From: Lucinisca nassula
Taxonomy: Eukaryota; Mollusca; Bivalvia; Lucinida; Lucinidae
DNA: 64,000 nucleotides
Direction: 5' to 3'
Assembly (NCBI GenBank): GCA_963580285.1
Contig: OY757011.1
Span: forward strand, 197,611,644-197,675,643
Each line of letters starts with the position of its first letter. Positions within the stretch are counted from its first letter, which is position 1. Under the pieces are notes generated by a model. That model was not told the DNA's origin, did no database searches, and was given only the letters and a program-made list of their open reading frames with translations. Below, in pieces: positions 11,311-22,389 of this stretch. A program made the translations under genes and the position numbers.

Positions 11311-12480
11311 ACTACTCAAAGTTTGATAGGGATCACTTTTTTAATGCAAATAAATTTTGGAAAAATTAATCACTTGAATCCAAATTCGATACATAATGAT
11401 AGAAAACGTATCCTTCACAAAACCTAGTGATTAATTTTGACAACTGGTACTGCATTCAAGCGTGACAACAGCAACCGTCTTGGCACCCCCAAAATTTGCC
11501 GTAACACGAAGGGATTTGGACAACTGTTTTTTTTCCAAATTTCCAGATTTGTTTAGACAAACGTGCCTAATAAAGTGTATGGCGTCCACGGGTATCAAAT
11601 ACAGTACGACATCGCCTGCGCATGCTCGTAATCCGAGTCTGTATCTGGTTTTGTGGAATCAGCTTTCATTCAGCAACCAATGCATCTTTGAGCTCCTGTA
11701 AAGTCCTCGGATGCACAGGTCGGGCTGAAACAGCACGCTGTAACATGTCCCGCGCATGCTCAATCGGATTTAAGTCCGGTGACCGAGCAGACTAGTCCAT
11801 ACGAACGATTGTCTCACGTTCCAGATAGCAATCAGTGACATTGGCACTGTTGGGACGGGCATTATCGTCCATCAGAATAAAGTCCGGGCCGATAGCCTCT
11901 GCATATGGTCTTACAAACTCATCAAGAATATCATTACAGTACCTCAATGCCATTAACGTTCTGTTTTCAACGACGTACAAGTCAGTTTTACCGTTCACGC
12001 TTATGCCAGCCCAAACCATGACTGACCCCTTTCCATAGCGATCATGCTCTACCACATTCAAGTCATCGAATCGCTCTTTAGACGTTTGCCACACTAACTG
12101 ACGTTTATAAGTGAAGTCTAGACAGAATCTGGACTCCTCAGTAAACAGTACTGGCGTCAAGTCACGAACCGTCCACCTGACATGAGTTCTAGTAAAGTCC
12201 AACCGGTCTAGCACGTGCTGTCTCGTCAACGGAACATGTAAAGCAGGCCTCGTGGCATTAAGTCCGAACTCGTGGAGCCCGTTTCTGACAGTTTGTGTTG
12301 AAATTTGTACTCCAGTTCCGTTCCTAAGCTCGTTATGCAAACGCGTAGCGTTCAGGAACCATTGACGTCGAGACTGAATCAACAAGAAATGGCCCTGATG
12401 TTGAGTTGTAGCCCTTTCTCGACTCCGCCGTGTCTGTGTGAAGGATTTCCGTGGGTAAGGTGCCGACTCCACGCAAAGTC
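11311..12480 (-). mobile_element. Tc1-like DNA transposon, truncated at its 5' end
   Basis: One terminal repeat is visible at about 11311 (ACTACTCAAAGTTTGATAGG next to TA). The other end is missing, because transposase sequence stops where the AGGTCAAGGTCA core array starts at about 12480. The element lacks the first DNA-binding helix region and one terminus, so it cannot move. Confidence 0.85.
11578..12472 (-). pseudogene. Tc1-family DDE transposase, broken
   Basis: The minus-strand frame contains the second helix-turn-helix region (QWFLNATRLHNELRN, ISTQTVRNGLHEFGLNATRP), then VLFTEESRF, MVWAGIS, DLYVVE and FILMDDNARP. The normal first catalytic Asp of this block (VLFTDES) reads Glu at 12137-12139. 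A TAG at 11792-11794 replaces a Trp codon right after TIVRMD. Past it the frame continues as SARSPDLNPIEHA, carrying the third acidic residue (E), and ends with FDTRGRHT after another stop. About 60 N-terminal residues are missing compared with full Tc1 transposases. Confidence 0.92.
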
Positions 12481-13028
12481 ACCAAACCATGAAATCTAGG
12501 TCAAGGTCAAACATGGATGCCTGCATAAAAATTTCACTCCTAGTTGCAAGCATGTACCAAGTATCATCAATGAAACTCTTAAAAACAGACTCTTACATCA
12601 GGGTGAAAGTAGGGTTGTCACACTATTTTACAAAGTCAGTGAACCATAAAATGTAGGTCAAGGTCAGAAACGGATACTTGCATTGAAGTTTCAATTCCTA
12701 AATGCAAGCTTGTACCAAATACAATTAATGAAGCTCTAATAGATCTTGAGAAATGGACTCTTACATTAGGGTGAAAGTCAGGGTGGTCGCAATAATTCAC
12801 AAAGTCAGTGAACCATGAAATATAGGTCAAGGTCAGATATGGATGCTTGCATTGAAGTTGCAATGCCTGGATGCAAGTTTGTACCAAGAATGATTAATGA
12901 AGCTCTAATAGTTCTCAAGATATGGACTCTTAAATTAGGTTGAACATTTGGGTGGTCGCAAATGTTGACGGACGAACGGACGGAAACTTGGACTCCTATA
13001 TCGCGCCATGCTAATAGCAGGCGCGACA
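12480..13028. repeat. Pearl-like element: 160-bp core units, GGAC microsatellite, end hairpin
   Basis: Three core units start near 12488, 12650 and 12815; each has CCATGAAATnTAGGTCAAGG and GTACCAAGnATnATTAATGAA. The array is followed by GACGGACGAACGGACGG (12967-12983) and a terminal hairpin TCGCGCC...GGCGCGA (13000-13027). Core, tetranucleotide and hairpin match the published architecture of bivalve pearl elements. Confidence 0.75.
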
Positions 13029-13099
13029 AAATGAAATGCTGGAGCTAAACAAACGCAAAGTTAGGCTTTGGTGGACCTAACCAGGGACAAATCATGTGG

Positions 13100-14665
13100 T
13101 ACGAGATTTTATTAAAAAATTTCAAAGGGCAATAACTCTTGAAAGGGGCATAATCCGGATGAGAAAAAAAATATACGCGTCAGCTTATTTTCCATTAGGA
13201 ATGCATATATGAAATTTCAAAACCATAGCCTACACAGTTCTAAAGTTATGCCATGCATCACTTTTAGCATTCATTACAATGGGCACAAATTACCAAAATG
13301 ACAAAGGGCCATAACTCACAAAGCATTTTTCAGAATTTTGTCAAAAGTTAATCAGTTCATCTACTCATCACCACCAATATATTCACCAACTTTCAAGGCT
13401 CTAGCTCCAATAGTTTTTGAGATATCTTGCTGACAAGATTTTATTAAAAAAATTTCAAAGGGCAATAACTCTTGAAAGGGGCATAATCCTGACGAGAAAA
13501 AAAATACGCGTCAGCTTATTTTCCATCAGAAATGCATATATGAAATTTCAAAACTATAGCATACACGGTTCTAAAGTTATGCTATGCATCACTATTAGCA
13601 TACATTACAATCGGCACAAATTACCAAAATGACAAAGGGCCATAACTCACAAAGTATTTTTCGGAATTTTGTCATAAGTTAATCAGTTCATCTACTCATC
13701 ACCATCAATCTATTCATCAATTTTCAAGGCTCTAGCTCCAATAGTTTTTGAGATATCTTGCTGAAAAGATTTTATTAAAAAGATTTCTAAGGGCAATAAC
13801 TCTTGAAAGGGGAAAAATCCGGACAAGAAAAAAAATACGCGTCAGCTAATTTTCAATGAGGTATCCATATATGAAATTTCAAAACCCTAGCATACACGGT
13901 TCTAAAGTTATGCTATGCATCACTTTTAGCATACATTACAATGGGCACAAATTACCAAAATGACAAAGGGCCATAACTCGCAAATTATTTTTCGGAATTT
14001 TGTCAAAAGTTAATCAGTTCATCTTCATATCATCACCAATATATTCATCAACTTTCAAGGCTCTAGCTCTAAAAGTTTTCGAGATATCTTGCTGACAAGA
14101 TTTTATTAAAAAAATTTCAAAGGGCAATAACTCTTGAAGGGGGGATAATCCGGACAAGAAAAAAAAAAAAAGCATCAGCTAATTTTCCATGAGGAATCCA
14201 TATATGAAATTTCAAAACCCTAGCATATACGGTTCTTTAGTAATGCTATGCATCACTTTTAGCATACATTACAATGGCCACAAATTACCAAAATGTCAAA
14301 GGGCCATAACTCACAAAGTATTTTTCAGAATTTTGTCAAAAGTTTCTCAGTTCATCTACTCATCACCACCAATATATTCACCAACTTTTAAGGCTCTAGC
14401 TCCAATAGTTTTTGAGATAGCTTGCTGACAAGATTTTATTAAAAAAATTTCAAAGGGCAATAACTCTTGAAGGGGGCATAATCCGGACGAGAAAAAAAAT
14501 ACGCATCAGCTAATTTTCCATGAGGAATCCATATATGAAATTTCAAAACCCTAGCATACCCGGTTCTTTAGTTATGCTATGCATCAAAAGGGTAACGGAT
14601 GAACAGAAGAACGAACCAGAACCAATATGCCCCTCCAACTTTTTCAAAGTTGGGGGCATAATGAC
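13100..14665. repeat. Pearl-like element with about 330-bp core, 4.5 units
   Basis: Units begin GATTTTATTAAAAAnATTTC at about 13107, 13436, 13767, 14098 and 14430. Each includes AAGGGCAATAACTCTTGAA, AAAGGGCCATAACTC and GCTCTAGCTCCAATAGTTTT. The end carries GAACAGAAGAACGAACCAG and a hairpin TGCCCCTCCAACTT/AAGTTGGGGGCA at 14629-14660. Confidence 0.85.
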
Positions 14666-16022
14666 TGGACACAAAAAAACAAACTTTTTTACCTCTGACC
14701 TCTTAGTATGACCTTGATCTTGGAGGTACTGACCTGGGTCTAGCGTGCACCACATCGTCTCATGATGGTTATCATTTCTGCCAAGTAATTTCACAATCTA
14801 TCCAGGAAGAAGAAAGTTATTGAGTGAACACTAAAAAAAGGCCTTTTTTGTCCTTTGACCTCTTGTCCTTTGACCTTTTGTCCTTAACATTTGAGGTACC
14901 AACTTGGGTCATGCACACAACACATCGTCTCATGGTGGTTAACATTTCTGCCAATTAATTTCAAAATACATGTACATCTAAAAATAAGAAAGTTATTGAC
15001 AGAACACAAAAAAGGCCTTTTTTTTACCTTTAACCTCTATGTATGACCTTGACCTTTCAGGTACCAAACTGGGTCAGGCGTGCAACACATCATCTCATGG
15101 TGGTTAACATTTCTGCCCAGCAATTTCAAAGCCATCTAAAAAAAAGAAAGTTATTGACCAAACACGAAAAAAGGCCCCTTTTTTACCTTTGACCTCTATG
15201 TATGACCTTGACATTTTAGGTACCAAACTGAATCATGCATGCAACACATCGTCTTATGATAGTTAACATGTTTGCCAAGTAACTTCAAATTCTATCTAAA
15301 AATAAGCAAGTTATTGACAAAAAAACGGAAAAAGGCCCCTTTTTTTACCTTTGACGTCTAAGTATGACCTTGACCTTTGAGGTACCAACCTAGGTCATGC
15401 ACTCAACACATCGCCTTATATTGGTTAATATTTCTGCCAAGTGATTTCAAAATCCATCTCAAAATAAGAAAGTTATTGACCAAATACGAAGAAAAGGCCC
15501 CTTTTTTTACCTTTGACCTCTAAGTATGACCTTGACCTTTGAGGTACCGACCTGCCTTATGCTCACCACACATCGTCTCATGGTTGTAAATAATTATGCC
15601 AAGTAATTTTACAATCCATCTCAAAATAAGAAAGTTATTGACCAAATACGAAAAAAAGGCCCCTTTTTTTACCTTTGACCTCTAAGTATGACCTTGACCT
15701 TTTAGGTACCGACCTGCCTCATGCGCACCACACATCGTCTCATGGTTGTTAATAATTATGCCAAGTTATTTTAAAATCCATCTCAAAATAAGAAAGTTAT
15801 TGACCAAATACGAAAAAAAGGCCCCTTTTTTGACCTTTGACCTCTAAATATGACCTTGACCTTTGAGGTACCGACCTGCCTCATGAAGTTTCGTGACGAT
15901 AGCTCTAACGGTTTAAAAGTTATAGAGCGGACACGAAAGTGTGACAGACAGACAGACAGACGGACGCCCGGGGGAAAAACAATGTCTCTCAAAAAAAAAT
16001 TTTGGGGGGGGGGGAGACATAA
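14666..16022. repeat. Pearl-like element with about 163-bp core, 8 units
   Basis: Units share GACCTTGACCTTTGAGGTAC, CACATCGTCTCATGGTGGTT and AAGAAAGTTATTGAC, at about 163-bp spacing from 14708 to 15860. The array ends with (GACA)n at 15942-15962 and a hairpin ATGTCTCTC...GAGACAT (15980-16020). Two more units of this core occur at 36060. Confidence 0.85.
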
Positions 16023-16264
16023 TCATTGAAATCCATAAGTACATTCTGAGAAGACTTAAAATTTGCACTGTAGAATGTCATATTTCAGGCAAAAGACCCC
16101 CACCCCCAACTGCCATCCCACTGACAAACATACCATTTAAAATGAGTTGAAGGAATCTCAAAGAACATCACTGTAAAATTTTATGATCGAGTTATGCATG
16201 GATCCAAAAGTTTTGAAGAGTATAGTTTAGCAAAATCAGTCCCATGGTTTCAGAACATGTTTTA

Positions 16265-16640
16265 AATGAAATGTGGATAGGAGTGCAGGAAGAATGATAT
16301 TGAACCTTGTGCAGTCTTAATAGCTATGAAGTTAATACTTTTGACATCACATGAACAAGTCTGTGTAATGAAGACACCCCTAAACTCCACTTTATATAGA
16401 GAAAACTGGGGTTTACAGGGGGTAAACATTATTTTCCTTATTTCTGTTCGAAGACATAGGTTGTGGGTACTCATTAGAACCGCCTCAAGGAGGCGGCTCT
16501 AATGAGCACCCACAACCAATGTTTTAAGCATATATAAGAAAAATATCAAGGATTTTCATCAGATTAGTAGCCATTTTGGAGATGTGAAAAATGCACTATG
16601 TCGCACGAGTGAGTTATCGTAATGACAAGCTTTCTAGATG
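16265..16640 (+). mobile_element. MITE-F copy with near-perfect central hairpin
   Basis: The order is GTGTAATGAAGACACCCCTA, CCACTTTATATAGAGAAAAC, CTGGGGTTTACAGGGGGTAA, hairpin 16451-16525 (GGTTGTGGGTACTCATTAGA against its complement around CCGCCTC/GAGGCGG), then CCATTTTGGAGATGTGAAAA and GTGAGTTATCGTAATGAC. The 51485-51745 copy is the same sequence on the opposite strand. Confidence 0.8.
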
Positions 16641-16741
16641 TACATTCAAATTTGCATCACTAAGGATCTCAAAAATGGCTGCTAAGTTACTAGATATAAA
16701 ATTCAATATTTGATCTTGTGTCACTGAAAAGTTCTTTCTCT

Positions 16742-16787
16742 CCCCCCCCCCCCCCCCTTTTTGGGGTGTGGGGGGGGGGGGGGGGGG
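16742..16787. repeat. Poly-C/poly-G inverted tract
   Basis: Sixteen C (16742-16757), TTTTTGGGGTGT, then eighteen G (16770-16787). It can fold as a C:G hairpin, and the G run could form a quadruplex. Prone to sequencing error. Confidence 0.85.
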
Positions 16788-17153
16788 TAGTCTGAGGATT
16801 TCTGTGCTATTTGCTGGTGGCTTTTCCTGAGTTACCATTTCTTTCACTTTGGTATTCTTCCAGGTTATACCTATTATCTGTTGCATTCATTTATTGCCTT
16901 GTTTGTTTGTTCATTCATTCATGCAATGTTTTGTTTATGGGTTAAATTGATAAAAACATCATTCCAAACCAGATGAGTTACACCTCTCTGGAAACTGCAG
17001 AGACATTTCTGGAACATTTTGTAAGCTACACCCAAAGCTTCAAAGACACTCTTCCCAGCATAAAACCATGAACGACTTGTTAAGACTTAGCATAACAAGG
17101 TTCCAGATAGACAAGACTATGTAGATGTTTCATTTTGTACTTCAGCATCTAAA
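16788..17153. other. Unassigned sequence
   Basis: Contains a pyrimidine-rich CAG near 16860-16865, but the following frames are not convincing. No repeat family recognised. Confidence 0.35.
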
Positions 17154-17218
17154 TGATGTTGTGGGTGAGCAATAGAATCGCCTCACAGAGGCGATTCTAT
17201 TGCACACCCACATCATCA
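17154..17218. repeat. 65-bp near-perfect hairpin related to the MITE-F centre
   Basis: TGATGTTGTGGGTGAGCAAT pairs with ATTGCACACCCACATCATCA around AGAATCGCCTC/GAGGCGATTCT. Same design as the MITE-F centre but without the flanking MITE-F arms. Confidence 0.75.
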
Positions 17219-17954
17219 CATCAACGAAATAAGGAATCGGCAAAGCACGGAAGAATATAAATGAAGTTTTTGGGCTCGTATCAATGTTTGATATATAATG
17301 CTAGATTATCTGGTTAAGAGGTAGAAACAAATATTGCAATAACAAGTGCTTGTCTTGAAATACTAGTGCTATTAGTGCCAAACATAATTATAACCTTGCA
17401 GACATTTTGGACAGATTTCAACAAAAGATTCTGTCTGATTTTATCCAGGTGCAAAAATATATTGCTTTATGTAGTTCCAGGTAAAACACAGATGAATCTG
17501 TAACAAAGAGAAATTGTGACAGCCAAAACACCTATTGGGCAACATTGTGATAAAATATGCCTGAATGCTGTCTTTCTTATCCTTAGAACTAGCTTCTTTT
17601 ACAGGTGAAAATGATATTTTTCTTATTTATAGTCCAAATATAGATTGTGGGTGCTCATTAGATCCCACAGCCTGACATTTCAGTGAACCATCTGCTTAGT
17701 AAGCTTTTATACAATAAGCTGTTCTAATAGCTGGGCCCACAAATCAAGCAACTATTCTCTAAGTTCAACAAATCAAGAGTATTTGCCCTAATTATCGCAC
17801 ATGGTCTAACAAGCAAACAGCAATATTTTTTCAAGGAGTAGAGTTTGCCTACACAAGATTTTGCAGTGTATTGAAGTCATATGAATTATTATGCTTTTGT
17901 GGTAAAGAGGGACAAATTACTGTTGACTTAAGTGTTTTACAACATATGCTCCTG
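17219..17954. other. Intergenic sequence with a MITE-F fragment
   Basis: TATAGATTGTGGGTGCTCAT near 17638 is half of a MITE-F hairpin without its partner. Nothing else recognised. Confidence 0.45.
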
Positions 17955-18180
17955 AACCCATTTTGTACCGGAAACCCCAAGACGGGTTCCCTGGCAAACA
18001 GTGCAGGCCCAGATCAGATGCCGCAAAACGCGGCATCTGATCAGGACCTACACTGTCTGCAAAAAGTTCAACCATTTTCCCAATAGTTTTTGAAGAAAAC
18101 ACAACCTGAAACCCCTAAATTTTGAAATGGACTCCTGCTATATATAAGGAGGATGATTCCATTTGGTACAAAAAGGGTTA
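17955..18180. mobile_element. MITE-B, 226 bp
   Basis: Ends AACCCATTTTGTACCGGAAA and TTTGGTACAAAAAGGGTTA are inverted. Centre: GGCAAACAGTGCAGGCCCAG, then ATCAGATGCCGC...GCGGCATCTGAT, then TACACTGTCTGC. No coding capacity. Confidence 0.8.
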
Positions 18181-18455
18181 GGCCAACCACTGTATTTACC
18201 CTAAATACTCAAGACACCTCAACACCTTACCATAGTTGTTCTAAAATGTGAACATTTACAATTAACTGCCTGATGTTTTATCTAGAAACAGCTGATGTGT
18301 GGCAAACAGTGTAGATCCTGATGAGGCAGTGTCCTGCTGCATCTCATCTGTCTGATTACCTATGGTAAATACCGTAAGTTACATTTTTTGTTGAACCAAG
18401 CATATGTAGCAAACAGTTGCTCCTGAACCATGTGCTAAATGGCATTTATTTTCCA
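18181..18455. other. Spacer with a MITE core fragment
   Basis: GGCAAACAGTGTAGATCCTG at about 18302 starts a degraded copy of the central palindrome shared by MITE-A to D. No intact ends. Confidence 0.5.
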
Positions 18456-18624
18456 GGAGCCTCTGTGGTGTAGTGGTTACGCTACTTGCCTTGTAAACCA
18501 GGGGTCGCAGGATCGATCCAGGGCTTCTCCATACTTTCGGATGAGTCTTTAAAGTTTAAACAGAGGTACCGTCTCTGTATGACCTTAGCTGTTGGTGAGA
18601 CGTAAAACTCAAACACTCACTCAC
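18456..18624 (+). mobile_element. SINE-D copy
   Basis: The tRNA-like head has GTGGTGTAGTGGTTACGCTA (A-box region) and GGATCGATCC (B box). The tail is GAGACGTAAAACTCAAACAC followed by TCACTCAC. Imperfect flanking duplication ATTTATTTTCC/ATCTATTTTCC. Confidence 0.85.
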
Positions 18625-18704
18625 ATCTATTTTCCTCTTTCTCCTCTGCCCCTGACTTCTCTGGGAGACAACACAAAATGTCACCCAACCCGAAAGGTTA
18701 TTGA

Positions 18705-18883
18705 TCATGATTAACCTATTGTATGCGGGAAACCCCTAAAGGGGTACCTTGGCAAACAGTACAGGCCCAGATCGCAGCGTCTCTGATCAGGGCCTGGACT
18801 ATTTGCTGTCAGAATGTTCCGTCAAAAATAGAATAAAAATGAAAAAAATAGGCCTGTCACCCCTTATATGACAAATGGTTAAA
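18705..18883. mobile_element. MITE-B, partial
   Basis: Contains GGGAAACCCCTAAAGGGGTA, CCTTGGCAAACAGTACAGGC, TCTGATCAGGGCCTGGAC and ATAGGCCTGTCACCCCTTAT. Similar to 41437-41826, and to 34296-34515 in reverse. Confidence 0.75.
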
Positions 18884-18924
18884 ATCATGTCTAAGCACAC
18901 AGTGCTCTTATTAGGGCCAATACA

Positions 18925-19120
18925 GTATACCATAGAAATCCTAAATATTTGGACATCTTGAGAACTTGTTGTAATTCTGCTAAAATTTCAACAAATTTGT
19001 TTCACAATCCAGCAAGGAATCAAAATTGTCAACAGAATGTCAACCAGTGTAGACCCTGATCAGATCTGGGTCTGCACTGTTTGCTTAGACTTATCTGTCC
19101 AAATACTTAGGATCATTATG
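18925..19120. mobile_element. MITE-C copy
   Basis: Ends AATCCTAAATATTTGGACA and TGTCCAAATACTTAGGAT are inverted. Inside are AACAAATTTGTTTCACAATC and GTGTAGACCCTGATCAGATC. Orientation opposite to 22109-22304. Confidence 0.78.
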
Positions 19121-19444
19121 AACTACCAGTATTTTATCATAATTTTACCTTTTTGTACCCTGCGAAATTCACAATTATTAAATTGCTGACTGTATGTTTA
19201 CTTAGTGGAATGTAATCAGACTCTTTTTCACCTGTAAATAGACATAAAGATTAAATAATCTTACACATTTATGTTTACACATGATCACTTTACAGTTACT
19301 TTTCATCAAACAATAACTGGAGCACTATTTATTTCAAAGACCTTTTCATAAAAAGTCTTTAGAAATTGAATTTGTCACAACCAAGGTAATTTTCTTATGT
19401 GACTGACAATTTTAATGAGCCATACATCATACCATTATATCATG
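19121..19444. other. Unassigned AT-rich spacer
   Basis: No coding or repeat signal recognised. Confidence 0.4.
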
Positions 19445-19448
19445 TTAA

Positions 19449-19674
19449 CCCATAAGATGCCAATCATGGCAATGTTCGTCTGCTGGTTACTTCATTGTCG
19501 CAAACTGTATGGACCCAGATCAGACTGCTCCTGTAGGAGCAGTCTGATCTGGGTTCAAACTGTTTGCCTATATTAAAATATATTTTCAAAAAGTTTGCTA
19601 GAAATTCAGCAGACGACAATTTAGCAGACCCCATTTTAAGATGCATTTTTATCTCAGCAGCTTAACTGTAAGGG
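19449..19674. mobile_element. MITE-D flanked by TTAA
   Basis: TTAA at 19445-19448 and 19675-19678. It starts CCCATAAGATGCCAATC and ends GTAAGGG. The central hairpin CCAGATCAGACTGCTCCTG/CAGGAGCAGTCTGATCTGG (about 19513-19553) is near perfect. The TTAA target and CCC ends suggest piggyBac-type mobilisation (inference). Confidence 0.75.
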
Positions 19675-19734
19675 TTAATATATTGTAAATGAACATAAAT
19701 CAAACTTTCTTATAAATATGAAATAAAAACAAGA

Positions 19735-21012
19735 ATTCCACTGAAGGCTATGTGGGGCCTATCAGGGTGCAAAGTAACAGAACCATGAAAAATAGGTCAA
19801 GGGTAAACCTGGAAGCTTGCATTAAAGTTTTCATCTCTAAATGCAACTGTGTAACAAGTATCATTAATGAAGCTCTTATAGTCCTAAAGAAATAGACTTG
19901 ACCGTTAGGGTGAACACTAGGATTGATGCAATAGTTCACAAAGTCAGATATCCATGAAATATAGGTCAAGGTCAAATATTGATGCCTGCATTTAAACTGT
20001 CATCCCTAGATGCAAGTCTATACGAAGTATCATTAACGAAGGTCTAATAGTTCTGAAGCAGACTTGAACATAAGGGTGAACACTGGGGTGGTAGCAATAT
20101 TTCATAAAGTCAGTGAACCATAAAATGTTGGTCAAGGTCAAATATGGATGCCTGCATTAAAACTGTCATCTGTAGATGCAAGTCTGTACCCAGTAGCATT
20201 TGAGAAGGTCTTATAGTTATTGAGAAATGGACTTCAACATTAGAGTGGTCACTAGGGCGGTCGCAATAGTTCCCCAAGTTAGTGAACCATGAAATGTAGG
20301 TCAAAGTCAAATATGGATGCTTGCATTAAAATTGTCATCCCTAGTTACAAGTCTGTTTGATGTATCATTAATGAAGGTCTAATAGTTCTTGAGAAATGGA
20401 CTTCAACATAGGGTGAACACTAGGGTGGTTACAATAGTTCAGTGTTTTGTTTGTTTGTTTGATTTGAGGTTTAACGTCCCCGTCAACACTGTAAAGGTCA
20501 TTTTGGAGACGTTGCTTCCAATTTTGTGGGACTTTTACCCAACATTGAGATGAAATGACATCGCAAGCCCTGTCGCCCAATGAAACCAATAGGGTTTATT
20601 AGCATGGACGGTCCGCCTCGCACCGCGGTTCCTGGACAGGCTTAGATCCTCTAAGCGGTTTACCAGTACTAGTGTGCGGGCCGGATTCAGCTCTGCGTGG
20701 AAGCATCATGCAGCCCATATATTTCTTCAAGCCCCTATGGGCGGGGGCTCAATATAGTTCAGTGAACCAAGAAATGTAGATCAAGGTCAATATGGATGCT
20801 TGGATTAAAGTTGCCATGCCAAATGGAAGTTCTTGAGAAATGGATTTGAACATTAGGGTGAATACTATGGTGGTCGCAAAAATTCCCAAAGTCAGTGAAC
20901 CATGAAATGAAGGTCAAGGTCAAATTTTGATGCTTGCATTAAAGTTGCCATCCTTAGATGCAAGTCTGTACTAAGTATCATTTATGAATCTCTTTTAGTT
21001 CTTGAGAAATGG
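19735..21012. repeat. Tandem core array, about 166 bp, interrupted by SINE-A
   Basis: Units near 19785, 19951, 20118, 20285, 20763 and 20898 share GTGAACCATGAAATnTAGGT, CAAGGTCAAATATGGATGC and GTATCATTAATGAAG. Same core family as 12480-13028. No microsatellite or end hairpin is visible, so the ends are probably lost. Confidence 0.82.
20445..20753 (-). mobile_element. SINE-A inserted in the core array
   Basis: Flanked by an 11-bp duplication ATAGTTCAGTG (20434-20444, 20754-20764). It runs from (GTTT)n GATTTGAGGTTTAACGTCCC to CCCCTATGGGCGGGGGC. Very similar to 28853-29151, so recently active. Confidence 0.9.
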
Positions 21013-21372
21013 TGATGTTCCTCGTGGGGTATCCTATGGCATTTATATTTCACAATTAATTCAATTTGCCAGTGTCTAGTCATGTAAGACTTCAACACTT
21101 GTTAAATTGTTAACAACTAAACTTCTTAATCAGGATTATCAGTATCATAACTACACAAAACCTTTTCAAATTTTCATAGACATCATTCTGATTTAATTTC
21201 AAAATTCCATGTTGGACTTAAATCTCTTCTGTAACAAGGGCTATCGGAACCCGAATTTTATGGTGACTTAGCATATAAATTCAGAAAAATATATACAGAT
21301 AGTACTTGCAATGACTTCAGCACCCAATTTCTTAAAATCTTTCTTCGATATAAAAAGACTGGGTACAACAGA
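21013..21372. other. Unassigned AT-rich sequence
   Basis: No gene or repeat recognised. Confidence 0.4.
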
Positions 21373-21505
21373 AATGTTATACGACAGACTGAAAGCATGG
21401 TAGTAAACCCAATCACTGTTGACAACTTTGCTTCCCTCTTTAATTGCATGCCAGTGGGTCAGGCCTCAAATTCTATGATGGTTCCAGTGCAAAGGCTTAT
21501 TCTTG
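21373..21505. repeat. Interspersed repeat, pair of 2843-2970
   Basis: Shares TTGCTTCCCTCTTTAATTGC and GTGGGTCAGGCCTCAAATTC with the first copy. Family unknown. Confidence 0.7.
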
Positions 21506-21719
21506 CATAAATATCTATGCACATGTCTGTTTGAAGCAATTGTCAAATGGACCGAAAGCTGTGCTCAAACAGCAAAAACCATGCTCAAATCATGAAATTC
21601 TTGTGCTGTTTGAATATGGATTTTCAGCTTTTGATATCACAAGACTGGCCTTGCTTTGTTTACGTTATGTTGAGCAACGTAACATTATCGCCCTGGACTA
21701 GCGTTTTAGGGTTCTATGA

Positions 21720-21727
21720 TGACGTCA
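21720..21727. promoter_or_regulatory. Perfect CRE palindrome TGACGTCA
   Basis: TGACGTCA is the consensus CREB/ATF site; a second related AACGTCAT lies at 21742-21749. They are 50 and 30 bp upstream of an ATG in GCCGCCATG context. Promoter function is inferred. Confidence 0.4.
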
Positions 21728-21776
21728 GATGGTTATTGCATAACGTCATTGTAAACAACATATTGAACTGGCCGCC

Positions 21777-21902
21777 ATGTTGGTTCTCCGGTCGTATTTG
21801 AAGAGTTTATATGGAGCTTTTGGGTGTTTTCATCAAAATTTGCTGTCGGAATTGCAAGTTATGCAAGAACAACAATCATCCATGGTTATTTCATTGCATT
21901 AA
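21777..21902 (+). CDS. Candidate first exon or small ORF, unrecognised
   Basis: ATG at 21777 has a strong translation-start context (GCCGCCATGT) and opens a 41-codon frame ending in TAA at 21900-21902. An overlapping frame stays open from about 21790 to 22168 and reads more like a real protein, including YARTTIIHGYFIALTFAGSL and IPRDRRMLMHEKPWLIPK, suggesting a membrane-associated segment. No splice donor is clear and the two frames disagree, so this could be a real first exon, a retroposed fragment or chance. The upstream CRE and the lack of a recognised repeat here argue for a second look. Function unknown. Confidence 0.25.
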   Translation: MLVLRSYLKSLYGAFGCFHQNLLSELQVMQEQQSSMVISLH

Positions 21903-22108
21903 CATTTGCCGGATCCCTCGAAAGATATTTGAACATTCGGCCTGGCAGCCTCGTGTTCAAACAGATTCCTCGGGACCGGCGAATGCTAATGCATGAAAAA
22001 CCATGGTTGATCCCTAAAATCTCCCGCCTTTTATATAGCACGAGTCAGTTTCAAAATATAAGGGTCAAGTCCAGTTATATTCTAAAGAATTTACTTATGA
22101 ATACCACA

Positions 22109-22304
22109 ATGATCCCCAGTACTCAAGGGACAGACAGACCTAAGCAAACAGTGCGGACTGCAGTCTGATCAGAGTCTACACTGTTTGCCATTTTGTCTGC
22201 TTTATTTGGACACCTTGCTTAACTGTGAAACAAATTTGTTAAAATTTTAGGAGAATTATAGCAAGTCCTCAAGGTGTCCAAAGTTTTAGAATTTTTATGG
22301 TATG
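22109..22304. mobile_element. MITE-C copy
   Basis: Contains GACAGACAGACCTAAGCAAA, CAGTCTGATCAGAGTCTACA, then AACAAATTTGTTAAAATTTT and TCAAGGTGTCC, ending TTTTTATGGTA. Reference copy for judging the split copy at 29242/34195. Confidence 0.78.
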
Positions 22305-22389
22305 GCTGAACATAAGCCCTCATAAGATGCCAGGTTGCACGTTGTCTGATCTGGGCCTGCACAATATGCCAGTGTTCCGTTATCATGGT

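Noticed and set aside
12480..16022. CRISPR-like array
   Set aside because: Units are 160-330 bp and repeat along their full length, with no spacer pattern; the DNA is animal.
16614..16886. 90-codon minus-strand ORF with a Pro-rich segment
   Set aside because: The Pro and Gly runs come from the poly-C/poly-G tract; the first third reads plausibly but no splice sites support it.
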